Source: Pseudarthrobacter sp. GA104 (GTDB lineage: Bacteria; Actinomycetota; Actinomycetes; Actinomycetales; Micrococcaceae). Taken from it: a stretch of 64,000 bases of DNA. The notes beneath the pieces are model-generated. The model was not told the DNA's origin. It ran no database searches and saw nothing but the letters and a program-made list of their open reading frames with translations. How positions within the stretch are numbered: position 1 is the first letter of the stretch; every line of letters starts with the position of its first letter. Below, piece after piece: positions 27,686-38,743 of this stretch. The position numbers and the translations under genes are program-made. The stretch spans positions 2,604,001 through 2,668,000 of the forward strand of contig NZ_WOWL01000001.1 in NCBI RefSeq assembly GCF_009741265.1. The letters run 5' to 3'.

Positions 27686-28164
27686 TAGATCCCCAGGGCT
27701 TCCTTCAGGGCCGCGACGTGGCCGTCGGCCGTCACCTGGTACTGGGCAAGGGTGACGTTGCCTTCGGGGTCCACCACCACGGTGGAGCGGACGAGGCCCT
27801 CGACGATTTCGCCGTTGACGAGCTTCTCGCCCCAGGCGCCGTAGGCCAGGGCAACGGCGTGGTCGGGATCGGAGAGGAGCGGGAAGGTCAGGGAGAAGTC
27901 GCCCGTGAAGCCGGCCAGCGCCTCCGGGGCATCGGGGGAGATGCCGATGACCTCGTAGCCCTTGCCCTGCAGGGAGGCCAGGCTGTCGCGGAAGTCGCAG
28001 GCCTCGGTGGTGCAGCCGGGGGTGGCGGCCTTGGGGTAGAAGTACACAATGACGTTCTTGCCACGGTAATCGGCCAGGGAAGTCTCGCGGCCCTGGGCGT
28101 CCTGGAGGGTGAAATCAGGGGCCTGGGTTCCGGGCTGAAGCTTGGTGGTCAGGGTGGGGCTCAT
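27685..28164 (-). CDS. bcp: Thioredoxin-dependent thiol peroxidase Bcp
   Basis: 159 aa. YFYPKAATPGCTTEACDFRD places the peroxidatic Cys51 and resolving Cys56 as in Bcp/PrxQ. APDFTLQDAQGRETSLADYRG and FPLLSDPDHAVALAYGAWG are also diagnostic. It reduces hydroperoxides using thioredoxin in the cytoplasm. The tandem repeat and terminator lie directly after its stop. Confidence 0.95.
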   Translation of the reverse strand: MSPTLTTKLQPGTQAPDFTLQDAQGRETSLADYRGKNVIVYFYPKAATPGCTTEACDFRDSLASLQGKGYEVIGISPDAPEALAGFTGDFSLTFPLLSDPDHAVALAYGAWGEKLVNGEIVEGLVRSTVVVDPEGNVTLAQYQVTADGHVAALKEALGI

Positions 28165-28243
28165 GGCGTTCCTTCGGAAGACTCGTCAGTTACGGGCAAA
28201 CATCAAGTGAAGCGGGTTCGCGCTTAGTCATACAACTCCGGCG

Positions 28244-28906
28244 TCATATGCTGTATTCCGCCGGGCCTCGGACGGTGGCGCAGGAACCGGGCACAAACTG
28301 GTATCCGCCGCCCCGGACGGTGGCCACGGCATGGCGGGCATTCCCGAGTTTCCGGCGGACCCGGCCCACATAGACATCGATGGCCCGGGCTGAGGCGCCG
28401 GGGAACTGCAGCGACTCCAGGAACTCTTGTAGTTCCTCCCTGCTGACAGCCCGGGACAGGTGGGTCACCAGGTACCTGAGCACCTTGAATTCGACGCCGG
28501 TCAGCGGCACGGGGCTGCCGTCCAGCAGGACGGTGTCCGCGGCGAGGTCCACGGCGACCCGGCTCACAGGGCCGGCCGACGGCGGCAGGCAGGTGCCGGC
28601 GTCGGCCTCGTTGGGCGCCGGGGTATCGCCGGGGTCCTCCGCCGCGGAAGGAGTGCGGGAGGAGTGGTCTGCGGCTCCTTCCGTGGCGGAGACCCCGGAC
28701 GTGGTGGCTCCGGCGGCAGGCCAATGGACTTCCGCCTCCGGAGCAGTTTCGAGGGCCTTGGCAAGGACAAGCCGGGCGGCGCGGGCCAGGAGCTCGGGGC
28801 TTGTGCCTTCCCCGGGAACCACCCACACGGCCAGCCCGCGGGCAGCAGCGCGCTTGGCCTGAACCAGGTGCCGGGGCACCCCGGGCTGGTGTGCTTCCAC
28901 TGCCAT
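28244..28906 (-). CDS. Winged-helix DNA-binding protein (OmpR-type C-terminal domain, no receiver)
   Basis: 220 aa. The C-terminal ~95 residues form an OmpR/PhoB effector domain: LTGVEFKVLRYLVTHLSRAVSREEL, then RAIDVYVGRVRRKLG and AVATVRGGGYQFVPG. The N-terminal ~110 residues lack receiver-domain Asp residues and contain a disordered Ala/Thr/Pro linker, so it is not a classical response regulator. Similar actinobacterial proteins are orphan regulators. It starts 8 bp after the allB stop and is probably co-transcribed with the allantoin operon; targets unknown. Confidence 0.8.
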   Translation of the reverse strand: MAVEAHQPGVPRHLVQAKRAAARGLAVWVVPGEGTSPELLARAARLVLAKALETAPEAEVHWPAAGATTSGVSATEGAADHSSRTPSAAEDPGDTPAPNEADAGTCLPPSAGPVSRVAVDLAADTVLLDGSPVPLTGVEFKVLRYLVTHLSRAVSREELQEFLESLQFPGASARAIDVYVGRVRRKLGNARHAVATVRGGGYQFVPGSCATVRGPAEYSI

Positions 28907-28914
28907 GGCGCGTC

Positions 28915-30258
28915 CTAGACTCCGCCGCGGCGGATCAGCTTGCCCGTGGGGGTCTGGCCGTCCACCACGGCGCCGCGCAGGAAGGTCTTGCGGACCACGC
29001 CGGAAAGAGCCTTGCCGTCGTAGGGGGTGATGGGGTTCTTGTGCTTGAGCTTGGACACGTCCACAACGAACGCCTCGTCCGGGGCAAAGATGGCGAAATC
29101 CGCGTCATAGCCGAGCGCCAGCTGGCCCTTGTTGGACAGGCGGGCCAGGGCTGCCGGCTTCTCACCCATCCAGCTGACCACCTGCTCCAGCGGGATGCCG
29201 CGGTGCCGTGCCTCGGTCCAGATCAGGGACAGGCCCAGCTGCAGCGACGAGACGCCGCCCCAGGCCACCGCGAAGTCGCCGTTTTCCAGGTCCTTCAGGT
29301 CAAGGGTGGAGGGGGAGTGGTCCGAGACGATGCAGTCGATGGTGCCGTCCTGCAGGCCCTGCCACAGCAGTTCCCGGTTGGAGGCCTCACGGATGGGCGG
29401 GCAGCACTTGTAGGCAGTGGCGCCGTCCGGGATTTCCTCGGCCATCAGCGTCAGGTAGTGCGGACACGTCTCCACGGTGAGCTTCACGCCGTCGCGCTTT
29501 GCGCTGGCGATCATGGGCAGGGCGTCCGACGACGAGAGGTGCAGGATGTGGGCACGCGCACCGGTCCAGCGCGCGCGTTCAATGACCTCGGCGATGGCCT
29601 TGTTCTCGGCGCCACGGGGGCGGGAGGCCAGGAACGTGGAGTAGTGGTCGCCGCCGGGGTGGGGTGCGCGGTCGATGGCGTGCGAGTCCTCGGCGTGGAC
29701 GATCATGAGGGAGTCGAAGGACTTGAGCTCGGCCATGTCCTCCTCCATCTCGTCCGCGTCCAGGTGCGGGAACTCGTCCACGCCCGAGTGCAGGAGGAAG
29801 CATTTGAAGCCGAAGACGCCCTCGTCGTGCAGGGGGCGAAGGTCGGCCTTGTTGCCGGGGATGGCGCCGCCCCAGAACCCGACGTCGATGAACGCCTGGT
29901 CCTCGGCCACCTCGCGCTTGAGCTTGAGGTTCTCCACGGTGGTGGTGGGCGGGACGGAGTTCAGCGGCATGTCGATGATGGTGGTCACGCCGCCGGCTGC
30001 CGCCGCGCGGGTGGCGGAGGCGAAGCCCTCCCACTCGGTGCGGCCGGGCTCGTTGACGTGCACATGGGTGTCCACGAGGCCGGGGATCAGGGTTTCGTCG
30101 TCGGCCAGCTCAATGACCTCCGCACCGGCCAGGCCGTTGCCCAGCGGTTCGAGGGCCACGATCTTCCCGCCGCGGACTCCCACTTCGCGGGGTGCCAGCC
30201 CGGCCGTGGTGAGGATGCGCTGGCCGCGGATGACCAGGTCAAAACGTTCTTCAGACAT
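28915..30258 (-). CDS. allB: Allantoinase AllB
   Basis: 447 aa. [16 protein letters not shown] (His65/His67 metal ligands), [10 protein letters not shown] (Lys152, the likely carboxylated bridging Lys), [17 protein letters not shown] and [10 protein letters not shown] form the cyclic amidohydrolase metal centre with the allantoinase-type sequence. It opens allantoin to allantoate. AAGGAGG precedes ATG 30258, which overlaps the end of glxK. No allantoate amidohydrolase is in the window. Confidence 0.94.
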   Translation of the reverse strand: MSEERFDLVIRGQRILTTAGLAPREVGVRGGKIVALEPLGNGLAGAEVIELADDETLIPGLVDTHVHVNEPGRTEWEGFASATRAAAAGGVTTIIDMPLNSVPPTTTVENLKLKREVAEDQAFIDVGFWGGAIPGNKADLRPLHDEGVFGFKCFLLHSGVDEFPHLDADEMEEDMAELKSFDSLMIVHAEDSHAIDRAPHPGGDHYSTFLASRPRGAENKAIAEVIERARWTGARAHILHLSSSDALPMIASAKRDGVKLTVETCPHYLTLMAEEIPDGATAYKCCPPIREASNRELLWQGLQDGTIDCIVSDHSPSTLDLKDLENGDFAVAWGGVSSLQLGLSLIWTEARHRGIPLEQVVSWMGEKPAALARLSNKGQLALGYDADFAIFAPDEAFVVDVSKLKHKNPITPYDGKALSGVVRKTFLRGAVVDGQTPTGKLIRRGGV

Positions 30259-31450
30259 GGAGGTCCTCCTTGGTGGTGGCGGAACGGGCCAGCGTATCGC
30301 CGGCCAGCCTTCCGCCGATCTGTGTTCCCAGTTGCTCGAGAAGCTGCGCTGCCTCTGTCATGCACCTGTTTATATTGCTTTCAAGCTCGGTCAAAGCGTA
30401 GACGTCCTCGAATCCGGCGGCGCTTGCCTGGCCGGTTTCAAGGGTGGTCCGGCCGCACACAGCGATCACCGGGACGCCTTGGGCGGCGGCTGCGCGGGCA
30501 ACGCCCATGGGTGTCTTGCCCAACAGGCTTTGTTCGTCCAGGCTGCCCTCGCCGGTGATCACGAGGTCGGCGCCGGCCAGCCGGTCCACCAGCCCCGTGA
30601 ATTCGAGGACGACGTCGATGCCCGGGCGGCGGGTCGCGGCGAGGACGGCGATGGCTGCGTAGCCAACGCCGCCTGCCGCTCCGGCGCCCGGGGCTTCCGC
30701 CGCTTTAATTGCGCGGTGACCGATTTCCCTGGCCAGGACTTCGACAAACCTGGCCAGGGCGGCGTCGAGCACGTCGACGTCCTGTTGCGTGGCACCCTTT
30801 TGCGGGCCGAAAATCGCCGCGGCGCCCTGGGCGCCCAGCAGGGGATTGTCGACGTCGGATGCCAGCACAAAGCGTGTGTCCTTCAGGCGGGGTTCGAAGC
30901 CGCTGAAGTCGATCCGGTCCAGACGGGCCAGGGCGGCGCCGCCGGGCGGAAGTTCGTTGCCCTCGCTGTCGAGGAACCGGGCACCGAGCCCCTGCAGGAC
31001 TCCGGCGCCGCCGTCGGTGTTGGCGCTGCCGCCAACCCCAAGGATGATGCGGTTGCAGCCGGCGTCCAGGGCGGCGGCGATGAGCTGGCCGGTGCCCAGG
31101 CTCGTGGCGGTGCGTGCCGCCGTCGAGCCTGGCCTTCCGCCAACCAATGCCTGGGCGGAGAGCAGTGCCAGGCCCGAGGCGGCCGCCATCTCGATGACTG
31201 CCTCATTGCCCCGGACCGCGAACTCGGCCGTGACCGGTTCGCCGGAGGGCCCGGCCACCACGGCGCTGCGGCGGGTGAAGCCTGAGCCGACCGCGGCGTC
31301 CAGGGTCCCTTCGCCGCCGTCGGCTACTGGAATCCGGGCCACCTCAAGGTTCCCGCCGGCCGCGGCCTGAAGCCCCTTTTCCAGGTGGCTGCAGACTTCC
31401 GGGGCGGACAGGGAGCCCTTGAATTTATCCGGGGCAATGACGATGCGCAT
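30251..31450 (-). CDS. glxK: Glycerate kinase
   Basis: 399 aa. [15 protein letters not shown] at the N-terminus, [31 protein letters not shown] and [20 protein letters not shown] are the GlxK/GarK family-1 signatures. It phosphorylates D-glycerate, the end product of the Gcl-GlxR route, sending it to glycolysis. The last 8 bp overlap the allB start. The ribosome site before ATG 31450 is weak. Confidence 0.94.
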   Translation of the reverse strand: MRIVIAPDKFKGSLSAPEVCSHLEKGLQAAAGGNLEVARIPVADGGEGTLDAAVGSGFTRRSAVVAGPSGEPVTAEFAVRGNEAVIEMAAASGLALLSAQALVGGRPGSTAARTATSLGTGQLIAAALDAGCNRIILGVGGSANTDGGAGVLQGLGARFLDSEGNELPPGGAALARLDRIDFSGFEPRLKDTRFVLASDVDNPLLGAQGAAAIFGPQKGATQQDVDVLDAALARFVEVLAREIGHRAIKAAEAPGAGAAGGVGYAAIAVLAATRRPGIDVVLEFTGLVDRLAGADLVITGEGSLDEQSLLGKTPMGVARAAAAQGVPVIAVCGRTTLETGQASAAGFEDVYALTELESNINRCMTEAAQLLEQLGTQIGGRLAGDTLARSATTKEDLHV

Positions 31451-31472
31451 GGCAGTGTCTGTCTTTCTCGTT

Positions 31473-33263
<1,791 letters not shown>

Positions 33264-33314
33264 GGGGTGCTCCTTGAAAGCTTGAAAAGTCTGTTTTTGG
33301 GTGTGCTGAGGGAG

Positions 33315-33342
33315 CCGCCGTCGTTTTCATGGACGACGGCGG
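33315..33342. repeat. Intercistronic hairpin between glxR and gcl
   Basis: CCGCCGTCGT pairs perfectly with ACGACGGCGG over an 8-nt loop. No U tract follows in the direction of transcription, so it is more likely an mRNA processing or stability element than a terminator. Confidence 0.5.
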
Positions 33343-33383
33343 GTCCCCTGCTGGTGTTTCTTAGGCGCCTGTGGCGCTGGTGC

Positions 33384-34262
33384 TTATTTCCTGCCGCTGA
33401 GTTGCAGGACCTGCTTGAAGAGTCCGGAGTGGTCGAGGCTGCCGTCGCCCTGGTTGACGGTGGCGGCGACGAGCTGGGCGACGACGGCGCCGAGGGGGAT
33501 GGCGACGTTGGCTTCGCGGGCGGCGGAGGTGACGATGCCGAGGTCCTTGTGGTGCAGGGCGAGGCGGAAGCCGGGGTCGAAGTTGCGGTCCAGCATTTTC
33601 TGGCCCTTCTGGTCCAGGACCTTGGAGCCGGCCAGGCCGCCGCCGAGGACCTTGAGGGCGGCGTCGGTGTCCACGCCGTAGGCCTCCAGGAAGGCGATGG
33701 CCTCGCCCAGGACCTCGATGTTGACCGCGACGATCAGCTGGTTTGCAGCCTTGACGGTCTGGCCGGAGCCGGAGGGGCCCACGTGCACGATGGTTTTGCC
33801 GACGGCGTTCAGGACGTCCTGGGCGTCGTCGAAGTCTTCCTTGTCGCCGCCCACCATGATGGAGAGGACGGCGTCGATGGCGCCCTGTTCGCCGCCGGAA
33901 ACGGGGGCGTCGAGGGGGCGGATGCCGGCCTCGCGGGCTTCATCGGCGAGGCGCTTGGCCACGTCCGGGCGGATGCTGGAGGCGTCGATCCACAGTGCGC
34001 CCTGCTTGGCGTTGGCGAAGACGCCGTCCTTGCCGCTGACCACGCCCTCGACATCGGGGGAGTCCGGCACCATGGTGATGACGACGTCGGCATCCTTGAC
34101 GGCGTCAGCGATGCCCGTGGCGCCCTTGCCGCCTTCTGAAACCAGTTTGTCGATCTTGTCCTGGCTGCGGTTGAAGCCGGTGACGGTGTGGCCGGCCTTG
34201 ACCAGGTTGATGGCCATGGGCAGGCCCATGATTCCGAGTCCGATGACTGCAACGTTGCTCAT
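33384..34262 (-). CDS. glxR: Tartronate semialdehyde reductase
   Basis: 292 aa of the beta-hydroxyacid dehydrogenase family. VAVIGLGIMGLPMAINLVKA is the Rossmann GxGxxG segment, PLDAPVSGGEQGA the substrate-binding motif, and GQTVKAANQLIVAVN contains the catalytic Lys. With gcl and hyi around it, reduction of tartronate semialdehyde to D-glycerate is the natural role. AGGAAAGAG precedes the ATG. A dispersed palindrome separates it from hyi. Confidence 0.93.
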   Translation of the reverse strand: MSNVAVIGLGIMGLPMAINLVKAGHTVTGFNRSQDKIDKLVSEGGKGATGIADAVKDADVVITMVPDSPDVEGVVSGKDGVFANAKQGALWIDASSIRPDVAKRLADEAREAGIRPLDAPVSGGEQGAIDAVLSIMVGGDKEDFDDAQDVLNAVGKTIVHVGPSGSGQTVKAANQLIVAVNIEVLGEAIAFLEAYGVDTDAALKVLGGGLAGSKVLDQKGQKMLDRNFDPGFRLALHHKDLGIVTSAAREANVAIPLGAVVAQLVAATVNQGDGSLDHSGLFKQVLQLSGRK

Positions 34263-34319
34263 GATGGTTCTCTTTCCTGAAGTCTGTGTGGTGCCGGAGG
34301 TGCCGGTGGGGATGCCCGG

Positions 34320-34385
34320 CCCAACTAGGTAGCGCTAAGTGTCGTTATGAGGGCTCAAAACGACACTTGGCGCTACTCAGTTGGG
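34320..34385. repeat. Dispersed palindromic repeat, copy A
   Basis: A 66-bp imperfect palindrome bounded by CCCAACTAGGTAGCGCTAAG on the left and GGCGCTACTCAGTTGGG on the right, with AACGACACTT in the inner right arm. It is nearly identical to 63674-63739. It starts 13 bp after the hyi stop and lies within the gcl operon. Confidence 0.85.
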
Positions 34386-34398
34386 TGGGGCGGGTGGA

Positions 34399-35199
34399 CT
34401 AGCGGGAGGCGTGTTCGCGGATGGCCCAGCTGAAGGCTGTTTCCTGCGGTTCCTTGTATTCGAGTCCGATGTAGCCCGTGTAGCCGAGTTCGCGGCTGCG
34501 GGCGATCCATTGGCCCAGCGGGAGCGTGCCCGTTCCCGGGGCGCCGCGGCCGGGGTTGTCGGCGATCTGGATGTGGCCGAAGTCCTTGGCATGGTTTTCG
34601 ATGACGGACTCGACGTCGTCCCCGTTGACTGCGAGGTGGTAGAAGTCGGCGAGGAGCTTGATGTTTTCGACGCCGGCCTCCGCCTTCACGCGGGCGATGA
34701 CCTTGAGTGCGTCATCAGCGGTGAGGAGCGGGTATTTGGGTGCGCCGCTGACGGGTTCCAGGAGGACGGTGCCGCCGATGTGGGCGACGCCTTCTGCCGC
34801 TGCCGCCAGGTTCCTGACCGCGAGTTCGTCCTGCTCCTTGGGGGTGGAGCCGTCCTGCCGGTTCCCGTAAAGGGCGTTGAAGGCCTTGCAGCCCAGGCGC
34901 CCGCCGATGCCGGCAACAACCTCGATGTTGTCCTTGAACTCTGACTCGCGTCCCGTCCAGGACACCAGGCCGCGGTCCCCGCCCGGCATGTTGCCGGCGT
35001 TGAAGTTCAGGCCCGTGAGCTGGACGCCGGCGTCCTTGATGGCGTTCTCGAATTCGGTGACCTGGGTGTCGGAGGGAACTGAGGACTCGAAGGGCCACCA
35101 GAACTCGACAGCGTCAAAGCCGGCTGCCTTGGCTGCCGCGGGGCGCTCGAGCAGGGGCAGTTCAGTAAGGAGGATGGAGCAGTTCACTGTGTACGTCAT
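34399..35199 (-). CDS. hyi: Hydroxypyruvate isomerase
   Basis: 266 aa TIM-barrel of the xylose-isomerase-like fold. TYTVNCSILLTELPLLERPA, GFDAVEFWWPF, GGTVLLEPVSGAPKYPLLTA, IKLLADFYHLAVNGDD, GHIQIADNPGRGAPGTG and GYIGLEYKEP match Hyi. It interconverts hydroxypyruvate and tartronate semialdehyde. First gene of the operon; GGAAGGA precedes the ATG. Confidence 0.92.
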   Translation of the reverse strand: MTYTVNCSILLTELPLLERPAAAKAAGFDAVEFWWPFESSVPSDTQVTEFENAIKDAGVQLTGLNFNAGNMPGGDRGLVSWTGRESEFKDNIEVVAGIGGRLGCKAFNALYGNRQDGSTPKEQDELAVRNLAAAAEGVAHIGGTVLLEPVSGAPKYPLLTADDALKVIARVKAEAGVENIKLLADFYHLAVNGDDVESVIENHAKDFGHIQIADNPGRGAPGTGTLPLGQWIARSRELGYTGYIGLEYKEPQETAFSWAIREHASR

Positions 35200-35544
35200 C
35201 GTAGGTCCTTCCAGGGAGGGCTTTGATCTATCTTCCTTTGCGGCGGGCTTGCTTCAAGTTTTCGCTTTGTGGAATTTAGATTCTGCTTTATGAAAAGTCT
35301 AGGGAAGGATGGGCGCCGGAGTCAAGGCGGACCGGTTTGGGAGGGGGAGGAAATTTCCCATTGACTTCAGGTGCTGCAGGGCTACGGTTAGAGATACATC
35401 GGCACGGTCCGGTGGAGGGGTGGGCGCCGGGGCAGGGGCGCACGCCGCTACATGGTCTCAATACAACTTCGCCGCTCGTCGGTATCCATTCCATCGCCTG
35501 GTCCGCGCCGGGCGTTCTCCACACCACTCATAGGCTGTGACCTC
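35200..35544. other. 345-bp divergent region between hyi and cupin genes
   Basis: No gene is supported. It holds a dyad at 35272-35283 near the hyi start and TAGGCT (35531-35536) 8 nt before the cupin ATG as a leaderless-type -10. The central ~200 bp show no clear signal. Confidence 0.5.
35272..35283. promoter_or_regulatory. Candidate operator of the hyi-allB operon
   Basis: GAATTTAGATTC is an inverted repeat (GAAT-N4-ATTC) inside a wider TTTTC...GAAAA dyad, 73 bp upstream of the hyi ATG in an AT-rich patch. An IclR/AllR-type repressor is the usual regulator of such operons, but none is encoded here and the assignment is inference. Confidence 0.35.
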
Positions 35545-35943
35545 ATGACGGCAAATTTCATCAGGGAACTGGCAGTCAAGTCCTTGGATTCACCGGACTC
35601 GAAGCGTTGCCCGGACAAGGCGGAATTCGACCTTGTCACCGTTGACGACTACTCCGTGGCGCGCCTGATCCTCGCGCCGGGCTGGCGGTGGTCGGACTCT
35701 GCAAGGCCCTCCGAGCTGACCCCCTACTGCGAGCACCACCACCTCGGCTATTGCATATCGGGGCAACTGGAGGTGGAAACGCCCGACGGTGGACGGTCAA
35801 CGATTCACGCCCATGACACTTATGCGCTGCCTCCCGGGCACGATGAATGGGTGGTTGGCGACGAGCCGTTCGTCGCCGTCGAATTCCTGGGCGCGGCCTC
35901 GTTCGGCCGCCCCCGCAGCTTCGGAATGCACGCCAGGATCTAG
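35545..35943 (+). CDS. Cupin-domain protein
   Basis: 132 aa. A single small cupin barrel: YCEHHHLGYCISGQLEVE with the His-rich metal motif, a GRSTIHAHDTYALPPGHDEWVVG second motif, and GAASFGRPR at the end. The metal-binding residues are kept. Enzymatic role unknown. ATG 35545 (MTANFIREL) is preceded by TAGGCT, so the message is probably leaderless; the longer upstream frame has no such support. Confidence 0.8.
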   Translation: MTANFIRELAVKSLDSPDSKRCPDKAEFDLVTVDDYSVARLILAPGWRWSDSARPSELTPYCEHHHLGYCISGQLEVETPDGGRSTIHAHDTYALPPGHDEWVVGDEPFVAVEFLGAASFGRPRSFGMHARI

Positions 35944-35957
35944 CACGGCACCAAAAA

Positions 35958-35989
35958 GTCCCCTGCCGCTCTTGTGAGCGGCAGGGGAC
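35958..35989 (-). terminator. Terminator between cupin and MHS transporter genes
   Basis: Perfect 14-bp stem GTCCCCTGCCGCTC / GAGCGGCAGGGGAC with loop TTGT; on the minus strand it is followed by TTTTTGG. It serves the minus-strand transporter gene and may also stop the cupin transcript. Confidence 0.88.
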
Positions 35990-36022
35990 CGGTGGTGCGC
36001 CGGGGCGGGCGGCCCCAGCTTC

Positions 36023-37312
36023 CTAGTGGGTCAGGTCCTTGCCCTTCGTCTCGGGAATGGTGAAGACGAACGCGGCACTGATGGCCAGCAGGACCACCGC
36101 ATACACGTTGAACACCTGCGGGACGCCCAAGGTGGTTCCCAGCCACTGCTGCAGGTACGGGGCCGTTCCGCCGAAGGCTGCCACGCAGATGGAGTACGGG
36201 ACGCCGACGCCCACGGTGCGGATCGACGTCGGGAACAGCTCGGCATAGACGGCCGGGACAATGGCGGCGCTCGCGGCGATGAAGATCAGCATCACGGACA
36301 TGCTCACCGCCAGCTGCCACGCAGAGTCCTTCAGCAGCCAGGTCATGGGGAAGTGGAGTACCCCGCCGCCGATCGCGCCGGACCACAGGACCTTCTTGCG
36401 TCCGATGCGGTCGGACAGCTTGCCCCAGAAGGGAAGTGCGGCGATGAACACGATGTTGGCGACCACGCCGGCCCACAGCGCCTCGCCGCGGTCGATCTTC
36501 AGGGCGGTGGTGGCGTAGCTCGGCGCCACGACGCCCCAGATGTAGTAGATCACCGTGAGGCCCACGGTGAGGCCGATGACCTGCAGCGCCTGCTTGCGGT
36601 GGCGGACAATCTGGGGCCAGATCGGAGCGCGCTTTTCGGCGACGGACTCGCCTTCGAAGGCATCGGTCTCGTGCAGCCGTGACCGCATGATCAGCGCGTA
36701 CAGGCCCATCGCCGCGCCCAGGAGGAACGGAATCCGCCAGCCCCAGGCGTTCATGGCCTCGGTGGTCAGCGTCATGTTCAGGACGGCGCCCAGCAGTGTG
36801 CCGAACAGGATGCCCACGGTTCCGGAGGTGTAGATCAGGGTTGCCCAGAACCCGCGGTGCTCCTTGGGTGCCATTTCCGAGAGGTAGGTTTGCGACGACG
36901 GCAGCTCGCCGCCGTGCGCCAGGCCCTGGACCAGGCGGGCCACCAGCAGCATGAGCGAGGCCCAGGCGCCGACGCTGGCGAACGTCGGCGCGATGCCGAT
37001 CATCAGGCTGCCCAGTGAAGCGAGTCCGACGGCGAGCGTCATGGACGTCTTTCGGCCCACCCTGTCGCCAATCCAGCCGAAGAGGAAGCCGCCGAAGGGC
37101 CGTGCGACGAAGCCGACGGCGAAGATCGCCAGCGTGGACAGCACGGCCGACGCGGGATCGGCTTTGCTGAAGAGCTGGCTGGCGATGAAGGGCGTGAACG
37201 TGGCGTAAATGGCCCAGTCGTACCATTCGACGGCATTGCCGATGCCGGTCCCGACGATGGTTTTAGCGGTGGACACGCGTCCAGTCTGCTGCTTGCTTAC
37301 TGCGATGGACAT
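36023..37312 (-). CDS. MFS transporter of the metabolite:H+ symporter (MHS/ShiA-ProP) type
   Basis: 429 aa, 12 helices. GNAVEWYDWAIYATFTPFIA at helix 1, GFVARPFGGFLFGWIGDRVGRK (motif A), RLVQGLAHGGELPSSQTYLSEMAP and FPTSIRTVGVGVPYSI are the MHS signatures, as in shikimate, citrate and proline/betaine symporters. Ligand unknown. AGGAAG precedes the ATG. It lies 60 bp after the M20 amidohydrolase gene, suggesting uptake of that enzyme's substrate or export of its product. Confidence 0.9.
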   Translation of the reverse strand: MSIAVSKQQTGRVSTAKTIVGTGIGNAVEWYDWAIYATFTPFIASQLFSKADPASAVLSTLAIFAVGFVARPFGGFLFGWIGDRVGRKTSMTLAVGLASLGSLMIGIAPTFASVGAWASLMLLVARLVQGLAHGGELPSSQTYLSEMAPKEHRGFWATLIYTSGTVGILFGTLLGAVLNMTLTTEAMNAWGWRIPFLLGAAMGLYALIMRSRLHETDAFEGESVAEKRAPIWPQIVRHRKQALQVIGLTVGLTVIYYIWGVVAPSYATTALKIDRGEALWAGVVANIVFIAALPFWGKLSDRIGRKKVLWSGAIGGGVLHFPMTWLLKDSAWQLAVSMSVMLIFIAASAAIVPAVYAELFPTSIRTVGVGVPYSICVAAFGGTAPYLQQWLGTTLGVPQVFNVYAVVLLAISAAFVFTIPETKGKDLTH

Positions 37313-37372
37313 GGTTACTTCCTGAGGATTGGGGAGGATGGCGGGGATAGGGATGGGGGAGGCCGACGGCGG

Positions 37373-38605
37373 CTAGGACGCCGCTGCCAGCGCCGCCAGG
37401 CGCGATGTGGCGAGTTCGGTGTAAAGCGCTGCCCCGTCAGCCAGCACGCCGTCGTCGAACGTTGCGTAAGGCGAGTGGTTGAACGGTGAGGTGGCCGGAT
37501 CGCCGCCGGGGGCGACGGCGCTGAGGCCGACGAAGGTGCCCGGCACCTCGGCCAGCACGCGGGAGAAGTCCTCGGAGCCGCTCAGCGGAGTGGCCCAACG
37601 GGAGAGGCGGCGCTCGCCGAAGAGCCCTGCGATGACTTTTTCCGCCGTGTGGGTTTCGTCCTCGTTGGTGATGGTGAGGGGGTATTCCTCCTGGTAGTCG
37701 ACGTGGACTTCCACCCCGTGCGCGGCAGCGATTCCTTGGAGCAGGCGCGGCACGGCTTCCTTCATCTTCAGGCGGGATTCCTCGGAGAAGGTCCGGACCG
37801 TCGCCTCGATGCGCGCCGTTTCGGGAATGACGTTCCGCTTGGTGCCGGCATGGAGCACGCCCACCGAGAGCACCACGGGATCGAACATGTTGAACTGTCG
37901 GGTCACCATGACCTGGAGGGCCGTGACCATTTCGGCCGCCACGGTGACGGGATCCTTCGCGGAGTGCGGGGCCGAGCCGTGGCCGCCGGCGCCGAGTACC
38001 GTGACCTCAAGCCCGTCCGAGGAGCTGAGCATCACGCCGGACTTTGTGCAAAACGTGCCGTGGGGCTCGAGGGAGGAAAACACGTGCATCCCGTAGGCCG
38101 CCTGGACCCGGGTGCCGGCGGCGTCCAGGACGCCTTCGCGGATCATGTAGCTGGCTCCGTCGCAGCCTTCTTCGCCGGGCTGGAACATGAGGACGACGTC
38201 GCCCTGCAGCTGGTGCTGCCTCTCGGCGAGGAGCGTTGCGGCCCCGGCGAGCATCGAGGTGTGCAGGTCGTGGCCGCAGGCGTGCATGGCGCCGTCCGTC
38301 CGGGATGAGAATTCGACGCCGGTCTTTTCCTGCACCGGGAGGCCGTCCATGTCCGCGCGGAGGAGGACCGCGGGCCGGTTCGTCATGGTGCTTTCCGCTG
38401 CAGCCATGCCGCCGCCGCGAAGCACCGCGGTGACGGAGGTGGTGTCCTTGCCCAGGGTGATCTCGAAGGGAAGTCCGTCCAGGGCCTGGAGGACCTTGTC
38501 CTGGGTCCGGGGAAGGTGAAGCCCGATTTCCGGGTGCCTGTGCAGGTCCTGGCGGAGGCGGATGAGGTCCCCCTGCAGTTCCTGCGCATCTTCGGTTACG
38601 GGCAC
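37373..38605 (-). CDS. M20-family amidohydrolase (amino-acyl hydrolase type)
   Basis: 410 aa. RRDLHRHPEIGLHLPRTQ is seen as RQDLHRHPEIGLHLP, followed by LRADMDGLPVQEKTG, HACGHDLHTSMLAGAA and MFQPGEEGCDGASYMI, the metal and catalytic motifs of the M20D group (IAA-amino-acid/hippurate hydrolases, N-acyl amino acid amidohydrolases). Cytoplasmic. GTG 38605 is preceded by GAGGAG. Divergent from the double-AsnC regulator, which probably controls it. Confidence 0.9.
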   Translation of the reverse strand: MPVTEDAQELQGDLIRLRQDLHRHPEIGLHLPRTQDKVLQALDGLPFEITLGKDTTSVTAVLRGGGMAAAESTMTNRPAVLLRADMDGLPVQEKTGVEFSSRTDGAMHACGHDLHTSMLAGAATLLAERQHQLQGDVVLMFQPGEEGCDGASYMIREGVLDAAGTRVQAAYGMHVFSSLEPHGTFCTKSGVMLSSSDGLEVTVLGAGGHGSAPHSAKDPVTVAAEMVTALQVMVTRQFNMFDPVVLSVGVLHAGTKRNVIPETARIEATVRTFSEESRLKMKEAVPRLLQGIAAAHGVEVHVDYQEEYPLTITNEDETHTAEKVIAGLFGERRLSRWATPLSGSEDFSRVLAEVPGTFVGLSAVAPGGDPATSPFNHSPYATFDDGVLADGAALYTELATSRLAALAAAS

Positions 38606-38707
38606 TTGTCACTCCTCGCATTGGCGTTCCGGGTCTGTGGACTATTCTGGAGTGGCGCAGTTCACATCCTTCGAAACCGCTGGAAATATGCTGCAAGTAC
38701 GGCCTCT

Positions 38708-38724
38708 CTGCAGGATTCGTGCAG
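38708..38724. promoter_or_regulatory. Candidate operator in the M20/AsnC divergent gap
   Basis: CTGCA-N7-TGCAG, a perfect 5-bp inverted repeat 20 bp before the regulator's GTG. Its place suggests autoregulation. Only one copy is clear. Confidence 0.3.
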
Positions 38725-38743
38725 AAGAAACAAGGGGTGATCC